From Anaeromassilibacillus stercoravium (GTDB taxonomy: Bacteria; Bacillota; Clostridia; Oscillospirales; Acutalibacteraceae), in assembly GCA_019118845.1 (NCBI GenBank), contig DWYE01000117.1:1-46289 (forward strand): 46,289 nt of DNA, given 5' to 3'. The notes under the pieces were generated by a model. That model had not been told where the DNA came from. It was given only the letters and a program-made list of their open reading frames with translations, and did no database searches. Position numbers and translations under genes: made by a program. Positions 1 through 8,849 of this stretch are shown here, piece by piece (the stretch's first letter is position 1; each line of letters begins with the position of its first letter).

Positions 1-3000
1 TGCAGCGCGTCGATCAAGTCGCTCCATGCGGTGTTGATCTCGTCCTGCGTTGCGGTCTTCTTTGCTTCGACGTCCTTCGCCGCCTGCAAGGCTGCTTCGT
101 ACTTCTCTTTCACGGACGGTACAGCTTCCGCTGCTTCGTCCGCACGGCCTTCTGCAATCTCGATGGTCGTGCGTAGGATCTGCTTGTTCACCACGGTGAA
201 GGAGAAATCCAGCGCTGTGTCACCGCTGCCCATCGTACCCTCATAGATATAGGCCGTGGTATCGGTGTCTGCATCGAACACAACCGGTTCGCCGTTTACA
301 GAGATTGCCGCAAATTCCTCGCCCTCTACGCGCGGGGTAAAGGTCAGCGTATAGGAAGCATCCTTTTCCATTGCTGTCTCATAGCGGCCGATCAGGTTTG
401 CAATGGTCATGTCTTCGCCATCCACGGCCAGCTGTGCGCTGGTGGGATACGTAACAATCAGATCGCCCGGTTCTGCTGGCGTGTCGACAGCCGTAAATTC
501 GAACCAGTTTAGGTTCAGGCCGCCGGTCGTCATCAAGACCTTAACCTTATATTTTCCCGCCTCGAGATACACGCGCGGGCCTTCTCTGGTCACCCAGTTC
601 TGCCAGCCGCCGGTCCCGCCGGTGGTGAAGGATGCAAACGTCTCGCCCTTGATCTGCATCACGAACGTATACTGCCCAAGCGCATCCTGCCCACTGGAAA
701 TTCGGGCCGCAATGTCATAATAGCCGGATTTCTGGATCTCGATGTTATAGATGGCATATTCGCCCTTGTCGCAATAGCCCAGGTTGCGGCCGCCATCCTC
801 ATCCGATGTGTTTTCGGGCCGCATGGTCCCCGAAATGCTGGCATACTGATCCGCGGCCTTGATCCGGGTTGTTCCCGAACCGACTGGGATATACTCCGAC
901 TCCATGCTGGTGTCGAAGCGGAGATAATCAAATTTTGCCGTCAGATGGTCGCCGTCCACAGAGCCATCGGAGGCCAACAGGCCAATCTTTGGATCGGAAT
1001 AGTTCCCAGAGGCCGAAGCCCCCAGATCATAATAGGTCTCGCCGTCCACGCTGATCGCACCGGTATAGGTGTTCCCGCGCTTGGAGAGCTTCAGATACAT
1101 GACGTTGTCCGTCACCAAGTCGGCCAGATCCTTGCTGGCAACCAGCTGGCTGTGGGTCCCGTTGCTCTCCTGCGAGAGGAAGAAGTTCGCGCCGGGACGC
1201 TGGGCGCTGCTGCTCTCATTGTACTCCATGCGGAACGTGATGTAATTGTCCTCGTCCTGCATGACGATCATGCCAATCTCCTGATACAACCGATGCGGTT
1301 TCTGGTCAAAGGTCACCTTGGTATAGGCGTCCCAGTTGCCGGCGGCCGGCTGCGTCACATAGTTGCACAGGTTGTCGTTCGTCTGGTACAGGTCGCCCAC
1401 CTCTGTGGTGATGCACAGGGCGCCGTCCTCAAGCTTGAGGTTTTCCGGATTCGGGCGGTTGACGGTCCAGAAGCTTTGCAGCTCGGTACCATCGAATTCA
1501 TCGCTGCGCGGCCCCTGCGAGAAGCGAACCGTATAGACAAACGCCTGATCCGGGGATTCGCAGCGGATCACCGCAATGTGCGTATTGGGGTCATAGTCCA
1601 CTGTATAGGTTACGCCCTCCGGCACATCGGCCGTGATCTCCGGAATGGATGCCATATCCTCCAACAGGACGGAATAGTCCGTGAGGGTGGATTCAAACTC
1701 TAGGATGGACTCGCCATTGACCTGGATGTCATCTGCATACGCATAGATCGGGTTCTCAAATACCGGCGGGAGCCCCGCTTCATCGGTAAAGATCACTTTA
1801 TAGATGCGCTCTTCCATGCCCTCGTTGGCATAGATGACCGCAATGGGGTTCTCCTGGGTTGCCTGAACCACCTGGACCTTCACGCCGTCCGGCGCTTCCA
1901 CGGCCACTTCAGGGATTTCCACGCCCTCGTTCAGTTTGGTATAGACTTCATAGTCCAGCACCAGCGGGTTGAAGATGCGGATGGCGCGTCCGCCGACCGT
2001 CAGGCTGCTGATCATCGGGTCGCCCGGCTCGCTCTTTTCGACGCTGAACCAATGCTCGCCCGGCTCATAGGGGCTTACATAGTCCAAATCATACATGCGT
2101 GCGAACGCTGGGGACTTGATCAGGCAGTTCAGCACATTGATCGCACTGCGCTGCACTTCGCCAAGGGTCAGCACACCGGCGTTGACCGCATTGACAATGG
2201 AATCCGCTTCGTCCGCCACAGGCATCGCAATGTCGTTCTGTGCGCGGACCATGGCGGCCTCCTGGCGGAGCAGGCCGTCCTCGTTTTCGTTGGCCCACCA
2301 GTCGGTCATGACCATGCCGTCAAAGCCCCACTCGTTGCGCAGGGTCGTGGTGCACAGGTCATAGTTGGAAGCGGCCCAAATGCCGTTGATCTTGTTGTAG
2401 GAGGTCATGATGGTACCGGTGTTTCCATCGCGCACCACAATTTCAAAGCCCTTGAGGTAGATTTCGCGCAGGGCGCGCTCCGAAACGCGGGAGTCGTTAT
2501 TATTCCGGTTCTGCTCCTGGTTGTTGGCTGCAAAATGCTTCGGCGTAACCATCGCGCCGCTCTTCTGCACGCCGCGGGTCGCAGCGGAGGCCATCACACC
2601 GGTGAGCACGGGGTCTTCGGAGAAATATTCAAAGTTGCGGCCGCAGAGCGGGTCGCGATGGATGTTGATGCCAGGTCCCAGCATGCATTCCACATTGTTG
2701 AGCACCAATTCCTGGCCGTGCAGGGTGTGCAGCTTCTCCACCAGGTCGGTGTTCCAGGTGCAGGCCATCAGTGTGCCGATGGGCAGCGCTGTCGCCAGCT
2801 CACCGTCATCCATACGGATGCCGGACGGTCCGTCTGCACAACACCCGATCGGGATACCGAACGCCTTGAGGCTGTCCGTCAAACCGCCGAACGCGGAAGC
2901 CGTGCCCGGGGTGACCTTCGGGCTGTTCATGCCCTCGCCGCGGCACAGATAGGCGACGTCCTCCAACGGGAGCTGCGCCACAAATTCTTCCATGCTGATA

Positions 3001-4511
3001 TCACCGTTATAGACATCCAGAAGCGTATAGCCCTGGTCGCCCGTCGGTTCGATCGTCTCCGGCAGGTTCGCCTGGATGCGCTCGTTGACGTCCACTGTGC
3101 GGGTGGGCACCGGCTCCATCTCCATGATGATGTTGCCCTCTGCATCTTCCGTTGCAGCCATGCGCTCAAACGCATGGTCCGGGTCCACCGCCATGACTTC
3201 TTGGAGCTGTTCAACCACGCGCAGCTCCGGCTCCGTATGGGTGTACACCACGTCGCAGTCGCGCACGGATGTGCCCACATAGACCGGATAATCGCCCTCT
3301 TCCAGTACATAGGCGGACTTATGGCCTGTCTTGCCTGCATCGTCATAGGAAGCCATATGGTCGATGTCATAGGAGATGGTCATCTCCTGGGAATCGCCTG
3401 GCTGCAGGAGACCGGTCTTTGCAAAGCCCGCCAGGGACTTCGCCGCCTTACCCAGCTCTCCCTGCGGCGCGCCGTAGTAGACCTGGACAACCTGCTTGCC
3501 CTTATAATCGCCCGTATTCGTTACGTTTACGGTGATTTCAATCTTGCCGTCCACTTCTTCCACGGAGGTGGTTTTCACGGTGAAGTCGGTATAGGTGAGG
3601 CCAAAACCGAAGGGATACAGCACCTTATCCGGCGCAAACGTCTCAAAGTAGCGGTATCCCACATAGATGTCCTCAACATAGTTGTTGTACTCATTATTGC
3701 CGAAGTTCCCGGCGGAAGGATAATCCTCATACGACGTAGCGATGGTATCGCTCAGCTTTCCGGAGGCCGGGACATCACCGCTGACAACGTCTGCGACCGC
3801 CTTGCCGCCTTCCATACCGCCGTGCCAAACGTACATCACGGACTCGACGCCGTACTCTTCCACCCAGCTCATGTCGATGATATTGCCGACATTCAACAGG
3901 ACGGCCACATGGTCAAATTGGTTGGTGACCTTTTGGATCATGTCGCGTTCGTCGTCGGTCAGGAGGAAGCTTCCCTCCGTGTTGCTGGCGTCCTTGCTCT
4001 CGCCCGCAGTGCGGCCGAGCACGATGATCGCCTTATCGGATTTGGAAGCTGCGTCTGCAACCAGCTCTTCGGTCACGGGCATTTCCGCCTGGCTCCAGGG
4101 CTCGGTCCAATCCCCGATGCCCACCGGCGGGTTCTCCGCGACCCAGTCTTCATAGACTTTCGCCAGGTCCTCGTTGACATGGATCTTCGGATTTTTGCGG
4201 AAGCCATCGAGGATGTTTGTCACGTGATCGACGTTTACCTTGCCGCCGGAACCGGTGCCGCTCTTGAAATAGTTGATTTGAATGCGTCCGAACACCGAAA
4301 CCGTTTCATATGGCTTCACCGGCAGGGTTTGGTCCTCGTTCTTCAGCAGGACCGCGCCCTCCGCAGCCGTCTGCCGGGATAGGTCGGCCAAACCGTCCAC
4401 CGTTTTGGCCGAGGCCGTTGCAAACGGCAGGCAGGAGGTAATCATACATGCGCTGCACAAAATGGCCAGCGTCCGTCTCCATGGCTTTTGTCCGAAAGTT
4501 CTCTTTTTCAT
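1..4511 (-). CDS. Secreted multidomain GH3 glycosidase with permuted domain order (3' end outside window)
   Basis: About 1503 residues are visible; the gene runs off the left edge. The ATG at 4511 follows GAGGAG, and the signal peptide (MKKRTFGQKPWRRTLAILCS...) supports it. The order is inverted relative to classical GH3: the GH3 C-terminal domain comes first (about residues 40-290, with GRTAGES holding a candidate acid/base Glu171), then an Fn3-like domain (about 295-410), then the GH3 N-terminal barrel (about 500-800), with KHFAANNQE and the nucleophile motif VMTDWWA (Asp737). A cadherin-like sandwich, a concanavalin-like domain (about 1000-1195), a CBM6-like domain (about 1210-1345), a beta-sandwich (about 1355-1440) and the start of FIVAR repeats follow. 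The permuted layout is known from rumen Clostridia beta-glucosidases. Likely an extracellular beta-glucosidase or beta-xylosidase; the substrate is not readable. Confidence 0.93.
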   Translation of the reverse strand, partial: MKKRTFGQKPWRRTLAILCSACMITSCLPFATASAKTVDGLADLSRQTAAEGAVLLKNEDQTLPVKPYETVSVFGRIQINYFKSGTGSGGKVNVDHVTNILDGFRKNPKIHVNEDLAKVYEDWVAENPPVGIGDWTEPWSQAEMPVTEELVADAASKSDKAIIVLGRTAGESKDASNTEGSFLLTDDERDMIQKVTNQFDHVAVLLNVGNIIDMSWVEEYGVESVMYVWHGGMEGGKAVADVVSGDVPASGKLSDTIATSYEDYPSAGNFGNNEYNNYVEDIYVGYRYFETFAPDKVLYPFGFGLTYTDFTVKTTSVEEVDGKIEITVNVTNTGDYKGKQVVQVYYGAPQGELGKAAKSLAGFAKTGLLQPGDSQEMTISYDIDHMASYDDAGKTGHKSAYVLEEGDYPVYVGTSVRDCDVVYTHTEPELRVVEQLQEVMAVDPDHAFERMAATEDAEGNIIMEMEPVPTRTVDVNERIQANLPETIEPTGDQGYTLLDVYNGDISMEEFVAQLPLEDVAYLCRGEGMNSPKVTPGTASAFGGLTDSLKAFGIPIGCCADGPSGIRMDDGELATALPIGTLMACTWNTDLVEKLHTLHGQELVLNNVECMLGPGINIHRDPLCGRNFEYFSEDPVLTGVMASAATRGVQKSGAMVTPKHFAANNQEQNRNNNDSRVSERALREIYLKGFEIVVRDGNTGTIMTSYNKINGIWAASNYDLCTTTLRNEWGFDGMVMTDWWANENEDGLLRQEAAMVRAQNDIAMPVADEADSIVNAVNAGVLTLGEVQRSAINVLNCLIKSPAFARMYDLDYVSPYEPGEHWFSVEKSEPGDPMISSLTVGGRAIRIFNPLVLDYEVYTKLNEGVEIPEVAVEAPDGVKVQVVQATQENPIAVIYANEGMEERIYKVIFTDEAGLPPVFENPIYAYADDIQVNGESILEFESTLTDYSVLLEDMASIPEITADVPEGVTYTVDYDPNTHIAVIRCESPDQAFVYTVRFSQGPRSDEFDGTELQSFWTVNRPNPENLKLEDGALCITTEVGDLYQTNDNLCNYVTQPAAGNWDAYTKVTFDQKPHRLYQEIGMIVMQDEDNYITFRMEYNESSSAQRPGANFFLSQESNGTHSQLVASKDLADLVTDNVMYLKLSKRGNTYTGAISVDGETYYDLGASASGNYSDPKIGLLASDGSVDGDHLTAKFDYLRFDTSMESEYIPVGSGTTRIKAADQYASISGTMRPENTSDEDGGRNLGYCDKGEYAIYNIEIQKSGYYDIAARISSGQDALGQYTFVMQIKGETFASFTTGGTGGWQNWVTREGPRVYLEAGKYKVKVLMTTGGLNLNWFEFTAVDTPAEPGDLIVTYPTSAQLAVDGEDMTIANLIGRYETAMEKDASYTLTFTPRVEGEEFAAISVNGEPVVFDADTDTTAYIYEGTMGSGDTALDFSFTVVNKQILRTTIEIAEGRADEAAEAVPSVKEKYEAALQAAKDVEAKKTATQDEINTAWSDLIDAL

Positions 4512-4628
4512 TCTTGCACTCCTCTCCACATGAAATTCTTTCCTATTCCAAAAAAGATCCCCTACCCTCCTTTCATCCGATAAATAATATTACCGGAATT
4601 CCTTATTTTTCCAATGTCTTCCGAAACT

Positions 4629-4657
4629 ATTAAATCATTTTCATAAGCAATTGTCAA
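4629..4657 (-). promoter_or_regulatory. Sigma-A-type promoter of the GH3 gene
   Basis: On the minus strand TTGACA (4657-4652) is followed after 17 bases by TTTAAT (4634-4629), about 120 bases upstream of the GH3 start. The 344-base gap 4512-4855 holds this promoter and the terminator at 4774-4824; nothing else was recognised. The three-box activator motif seen at other promoters here is absent. Confidence 0.7.
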
Positions 4658-4773
4658 CTAGTTCAGAATATTTATATAAAACGATTAATAACCAAATCTC
4701 TCAAAACACGAACGGGGAAAACAGGCCAGCAAACACATTACAGCCTGTGTGTCCCTGACGCGCTCCATGCGTC

Positions 4774-4824
4774 GCAAAAAACAACCGGCTGCCACATGGT
4801 TCGTCATGTGACAGCCGGTTGTTT
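4774..4824 (-). terminator. Intrinsic terminator of the 4856-6595 gene
   Basis: A 20-bp stem with one mismatch (4779-4798 against 4805-4824, arms starting AAACAACCGGCTG) and a 6-base loop. Read on the minus strand it is followed by a run of T, just past the stop codon at 4856. Confidence 0.85.
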
Positions 4825-4855
4825 GGTGATATTTTTCAATGGAATCGAAATTCCG

Positions 4856-6595
4856 TTATACTCCCCCATTCGAAACGGCGGCGGAAATCCCCTGTGCATG
4901 GAGCCAATCCTCCCACTTCTGAAGATTGTCCTCGTCGGCCAAGAGCCGGTACCGCAGCATGGGTTCCTCAAACGGCACGCCGCATACCTGCGCGCGCAGC
5001 GCATACTGCTTCAACAGCTTCCAAACCACCGGGCAATGCTCTTCCACCAAGCGTTCGGTCTCCGCATCCGCAAAAGAGGCCTCCTGGAACGCAGGGATGT
5101 CCTCCAGTTGGCAGGCCGTCTCCCAATCGGGCAGGTCGCAGGGGTATTGCCCCAATTGGCTGGTCATCCAACTGGCCAGCATCACTTCCACATCGGCGAC
5201 ATCCTCCAGGGCGCGCTCCTCTGGGTAAGCGGGGTCTGCATCTTCCCACATGGGCAGCAATTCCTCCGACTGGAACCAGCGGTTGTAGACCTCTCCGCCG
5301 TCCTCCCCCAGCAGTTCCGCCAAGAGCGCCGCAGGCGAGAAGTCCTCCCCGCCCTTTTCCAAAACCGCACGCAGCACCGCGTCCTTCCCCCCAGATCGCT
5401 CTTCCGCGCGGTCCTCCACCAGCTTGACCACCAGTGGCGCCTGGATATAATGCAGGAATTCCGTCCGTCCTGCGGATTCCGAAAGATCCGCCTCGTCCAT
5501 GGGCGCAAATGAGAAAAGGGCCGGGTCCTTTATTTTGATCGTCAAATACCGGTTAAACAGGGAGTTGAACTGCCATTCAGGGCGGATATCCAGCACTTCC
5601 CGCTGTGCCTCCGGCAGCGCTCCCATGGAGGCGTTCTCATAATAGGTCGCCAATCCCTCGTAAAACCAGAGGTTTGGCGCGGCATGGAAGGTCTGTGTCG
5701 GGACCGCATGGTCGAAATAGGCGTGGAACATGCGATGGCTGAGCAATTCCCAGTCCCGCCGGTCCGCCGCGTCAAAGGTTGCGCATACACTGTGCACCCC
5801 CGCTCCGCCGATCACGTCTCCTTCCTCTGTTGGCAAGAGGATGATCTGATACGGCTGCTCCTCTATGCCGAACCGCTCCGCATAGTAGGCGCGCAGGGCG
5901 GCGATGCCGGAGGCGACCTCCTGCGGAAATTGCCCCTCTTCCCCCGCGACCCCATAGACCGCCGCACCGCCAGTCTGCTCTGCGGGAAAGTATTGCGTAA
6001 AGTTCCCCATGGCAAAGGCGTCGTTGTTGAGGTTGTAGGCGTCCGCCCAAGTCACATCCTGAAGCTCTTCAAAGGGCAGGATGACCGTCCAACCCTCCCG
6101 CGCCTTGAGCGCGACACGCAGTGAGCGCACCACCGCCTCATCCTGCGGGAACCCGTCCTGATAGAATTCCATCGGCAGGAGCAGCGCTTGGCCGCCGTCG
6201 AACACACAGTATTCCTCCTGCACCATCCCCCTTTGGCCGTGCTTCCCGGATGCACCCAACGGCACCTGATAGACCAGCGAAACGTCGGCCCCACGCCCCA
6301 ACTCAAATGTCAGGAAGTCCTCCGTCTGATGGGCCGGCAGGCTCACTCCGTCCGCCCCCGTGCACGATTGTACGGTCACATCCTTATCCCCTATATATAA
6401 GGAAACGGTTTTCCCTCGCGATAGGGGGGAATTATGTACTTCCAGCACAACCTCCAGCGTATTGGCCTTTACCTCCGGGGCCGATACCGTATAGTGGAGA
6501 TCATACTTTGGATCTACCACGCAAACGGCCACGATTGCCGCCGCCAAGATTGCCAAAATGCCCCCAAGCGCAATCCATCTTCCTCGATGTTTCAT
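4856..6595 (-). CDS. Membrane-anchored pseudo-gluzincin (M1/M61-like fold, catalytic Glu missing)
   Basis: 579 residues with an N-terminal membrane segment (about 8-27) and no lipobox, so probably an outward-facing signal-anchored protein. ATG 6595 follows AGGAGG. Residues 287-291 read HRMFH, followed 22 residues later by WFYEG (Glu313). This matches the gluzincin layout HExxH...E, with the three zinc ligands kept (His287, His291, Glu313) but the catalytic Glu replaced by Arg. The protein is a clear paralogue of the divergent 6882-8669 gene; for example YYENASMGALPEA here aligns with RYVNASAEALPQE there. Family assignment rests on the motif and spacing only. It is unlikely to be an active peptidase; a binding or scaffold role is inference. 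Confidence 0.75.
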   Translation of the reverse strand: MKHRGRWIALGGILAILAAAIVAVCVVDPKYDLHYTVSAPEVKANTLEVVLEVHNSPLSRGKTVSLYIGDKDVTVQSCTGADGVSLPAHQTEDFLTFELGRGADVSLVYQVPLGASGKHGQRGMVQEEYCVFDGGQALLLPMEFYQDGFPQDEAVVRSLRVALKAREGWTVILPFEELQDVTWADAYNLNNDAFAMGNFTQYFPAEQTGGAAVYGVAGEEGQFPQEVASGIAALRAYYAERFGIEEQPYQIILLPTEEGDVIGGAGVHSVCATFDAADRRDWELLSHRMFHAYFDHAVPTQTFHAAPNLWFYEGLATYYENASMGALPEAQREVLDIRPEWQFNSLFNRYLTIKIKDPALFSFAPMDEADLSESAGRTEFLHYIQAPLVVKLVEDRAEERSGGKDAVLRAVLEKGGEDFSPAALLAELLGEDGGEVYNRWFQSEELLPMWEDADPAYPEERALEDVADVEVMLASWMTSQLGQYPCDLPDWETACQLEDIPAFQEASFADAETERLVEEHCPVVWKLLKQYALRAQVCGVPFEEPMLRYRLLADEDNLQKWEDWLHAQGISAAVSNGGV

Positions 6596-6660
6596 AGTTC
6601 CTCCTCAACAGGGTGTCGTTCCCCTGTCCATTTGCTGTTTATAAGTGGATGATATGGGAT

Positions 6661-6690
6661 ATTTTATTAATTTTTATCTACTTCTTTCAA
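6661..6690 (-). promoter_or_regulatory. Candidate promoter of the 4856-6595 gene
   Basis: On the minus strand TTGAAA (6690-6685) and TAAAAT (6666-6661) are 18 bases apart, about 65 bases upstream of the start. It lies back to back with the three-box promoter of the divergent paralogue, so one regulator bound in between could affect both. Confidence 0.45.
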
Positions 6691-6706
6691 GTAAATTATC
6701 CATTTT

Positions 6707-6773
6707 CCCAAAGGAACCCCCCTGTATTCAAAAAATGTTCCCCTACTTTTTCCAAGGAGGTTGCTTGTATAAT
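6707..6773 (+). promoter_or_regulatory. Promoter with direct-repeat activator boxes (upstream of 6882 gene)
   Basis: TATAAT at 6768-6773 has no good -35 (ACTTTT at 6745-6750). Upstream lie box 1 CCCAAAGGAACCCCC (from 6707), box 2 TCAAAAAATGTTCCCC (from 6728), which ends beside the -35 position, and a weaker TCCAAGGAGG at 6751. Spacing is about 22 bases. The same boxes at nearly the same distances occur at 39078-39143 and 32861-32926 (minus). A poor -35 with an abutting box fits an activator-dependent promoter. Confidence 0.6.
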
Positions 6774-6881
6774 ATTGATAAGAGGAATTTACCAATTCTT
6801 TCAAATGTGTACCGCTATCACGTGTTTTTTATCAAACTGCATAGATTTTTTGCGCGGCAACTTTTTGGAGGTGTAACTTTT

Positions 6882-8669
6882 ATGAAAAAGAATCTTTTGA
6901 TCGGCGGCTGCGCCGCATTGGTTTTGGTGGCGCTGTCCGCGTTTGGCCTGTGGCATACGCAGGGGGATGCATCCTATCATATGGACCCCGACCTTGCACA
7001 GTTCGGCGTTTCCTACACCGTGGAGCCTACGGACATCGAAAGCAAGATTGTGAGTGTTTCCATAGAACTGACGCCGGACAAGCTTTCCCCCGACCGGATG
7101 TTTTATCTGGATATCGGCGAGGTGGAAGCGTCGGAGCCGGTTTGCACCGATGCGGACGGCACAGAAATCGCCCTGAACAATTTGGGAAGCGCCTGGGAGA
7201 TCGGGCCTGTGTCGGAGGATTGCGAATCTGTCGTATTCCAATACGACGTCAAGCTCGGGGAAAATACCGGCGTGGATTTCCAGGTGGATGGCGACCTCTA
7301 TGAGGATCTGTTGGCCTTCCAAGGGAAAAAGGTCCTGATGATGCCGCTGTTTGACTCCAACAACCTGACGCATATGGAAAAGTACATCAGCAGCGTTTCC
7401 TTCCAGCTTGCAGGGGGCTCCGACTGGAACGCCATCATCCCCTTTGCACCGGCGAACAGCCCGGAAAAATCCTTCCAGCTGGAACGCCCCACCTGGTACG
7501 ACTATTACGACCTGATCAATTCCAGCTATTGCTTCGGCAGTTTTGAACCGCTGAACCTGTCCTCCGGCGGGGAAAACGCCGTATTCTACCTGGACAGCGC
7601 CATCCGGGAAAGCGCCGAGCTCAGCGACCTGAGTATGGTCATTTCCTTCTACAATTATTATACCGGCGTATTTGGCAGCAATCTGGACAAGCCGGTGGTC
7701 CTGCTCCGCACCAACGAGGACGGCGAGAGCATCATCCTCTCCGGCGTCGGCGGGCAAAGCGCGGCGATCTCCCTCTCGATGTACACGCCGGATGCATGCC
7801 AGACCATGTCCCGCACCCTATACCATGCCTTCTTCGACAGCAAGGTCCATGCGCGCAACCTGCATTACCAACCGAACGAATGGCTGTATCGCGGCCTGGG
7901 CGACCGGTATGTAAACGCCTCCGCAGAGGCGCTCCCCCAGGAGCTGAAGGACCTCTACGGCATCCAGGTGCAGGACGATCTCAATACCCGCTACATGAAA
8001 TATCTGTTTATCTCCTTGAAAGACCCCGTCATGGCCTCCCTTTCCTCCGATATGGAGGGGTCCATGGCGGCCGGTCAGGAGGACTTCTATTTCAATGTGA
8101 AGGTTCCGCTGATTCTGGAGACCATCGAGAGCTTCACCAGCCAAAAGCAGGAAAACGCACTGCTCCACTACCTGATGGAGCAACCCCAGCGGCAGGATGT
8201 GAACATCTCCCGCCTGATGCAGGACCTGCTGGGCGGCAACGAGGAGATGGTGCGCGCCTACTTCTCCGGGACCTCCTTTATCCCCAATTACTGGAACCTA
8301 TCCGCACAGAACTGGAGCGCAGAAGACACGGTCAACCTTCTGGCCGGCTATGAAGATACCCTCTCCACCCTGTTCGATCAGCAGTATGTCCTTTACCCCT
8401 ATGACCCGGTGTTCCTCATCAAGACCGACCGGCTCTATCAGGAGATCGAAGAGCGCGATCTGTCGTTCGCCACGCCGGAAGTGGAGCAGCTGGTCAAGGA
8501 TTACTCCGAAACCCTGTACCTGCTCCTGATGCAGAACGCCCTGCGCGCCGACCTCTGCGGCATCGACGACCCGGGCGCGGCAGGCGTGAAAACCGAACTC
8601 AATTCCCAGGAAAACGGCCAGATCTGGGCTGATTATGTGGCCTCCGTCGGCATGGAGGAATTGGTTTGA
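6882..8669 (+). CDS. Membrane-anchored pseudo-gluzincin paralogue with most zinc ligands lost
   Basis: 595 residues from the ATG at 6882, which follows GGAGG by ten bases and begins MKKNLLIGGCAALVLVALSA, an N-terminal membrane segment; the open frame extends further upstream but without a ribosome site. It aligns along most of its length with the divergent 4856-6595 product. Where that protein reads HRMFH and WFYEG, this one reads RTLYH (311-315) and WLYRG (Arg337), with the same 22-residue spacing. Two of the three zinc ligands and the catalytic Glu are therefore gone. The gene has the three-box promoter and lies 180 bases upstream of the GH38 gene with only a weak hairpin (about 8677-8697) between, so the two may be cotranscribed. 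Function unknown. Confidence 0.78.
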   Translation: MKKNLLIGGCAALVLVALSAFGLWHTQGDASYHMDPDLAQFGVSYTVEPTDIESKIVSVSIELTPDKLSPDRMFYLDIGEVEASEPVCTDADGTEIALNNLGSAWEIGPVSEDCESVVFQYDVKLGENTGVDFQVDGDLYEDLLAFQGKKVLMMPLFDSNNLTHMEKYISSVSFQLAGGSDWNAIIPFAPANSPEKSFQLERPTWYDYYDLINSSYCFGSFEPLNLSSGGENAVFYLDSAIRESAELSDLSMVISFYNYYTGVFGSNLDKPVVLLRTNEDGESIILSGVGGQSAAISLSMYTPDACQTMSRTLYHAFFDSKVHARNLHYQPNEWLYRGLGDRYVNASAEALPQELKDLYGIQVQDDLNTRYMKYLFISLKDPVMASLSSDMEGSMAAGQEDFYFNVKVPLILETIESFTSQKQENALLHYLMEQPQRQDVNISRLMQDLLGGNEEMVRAYFSGTSFIPNYWNLSAQNWSAEDTVNLLAGYEDTLSTLFDQQYVLYPYDPVFLIKTDRLYQEIEERDLSFATPEVEQLVKDYSETLYLLLMQNALRADLCGIDDPGAAGVKTELNSQENGQIWADYVASVGMEELV

Positions 8670-8849
8670 GCTGACAAAACATCGCCATCCGATGTTTGCA
8701 GATAGTTACAAATGAAGCCCTCAAGTTTCCCCTTGGGGCACAATAACATGAAACGGAAAGGAGCGTGCATAACCTATCGGGAATGTATCCAGCATCTTTA
8801 AATACTTTTGCACCCCGCTTGGACGGGCATGCAAAAAAAGGAGAGAAGT

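Noticed and set aside
2052..4382. A 776-codon open frame on the plus strand within the GH3 gene
   Set aside because: Antisense shadow. The minus strand carries the GH3 catalytic motifs and signal peptide over the same bases.
4620..4660. A possible catabolite-control (cre) site in the GH3 promoter (TGAAAATGATTTAA)
   Set aside because: The central CG and symmetry of the cre consensus are missing.
8709..8773. A possible copy of the three-box activator motif upstream of the GH38 gene
   Set aside because: One box-like string (CAAATGAAGCCC) lies near the right distance from a poor -10, but there is no second box 22 bases away.
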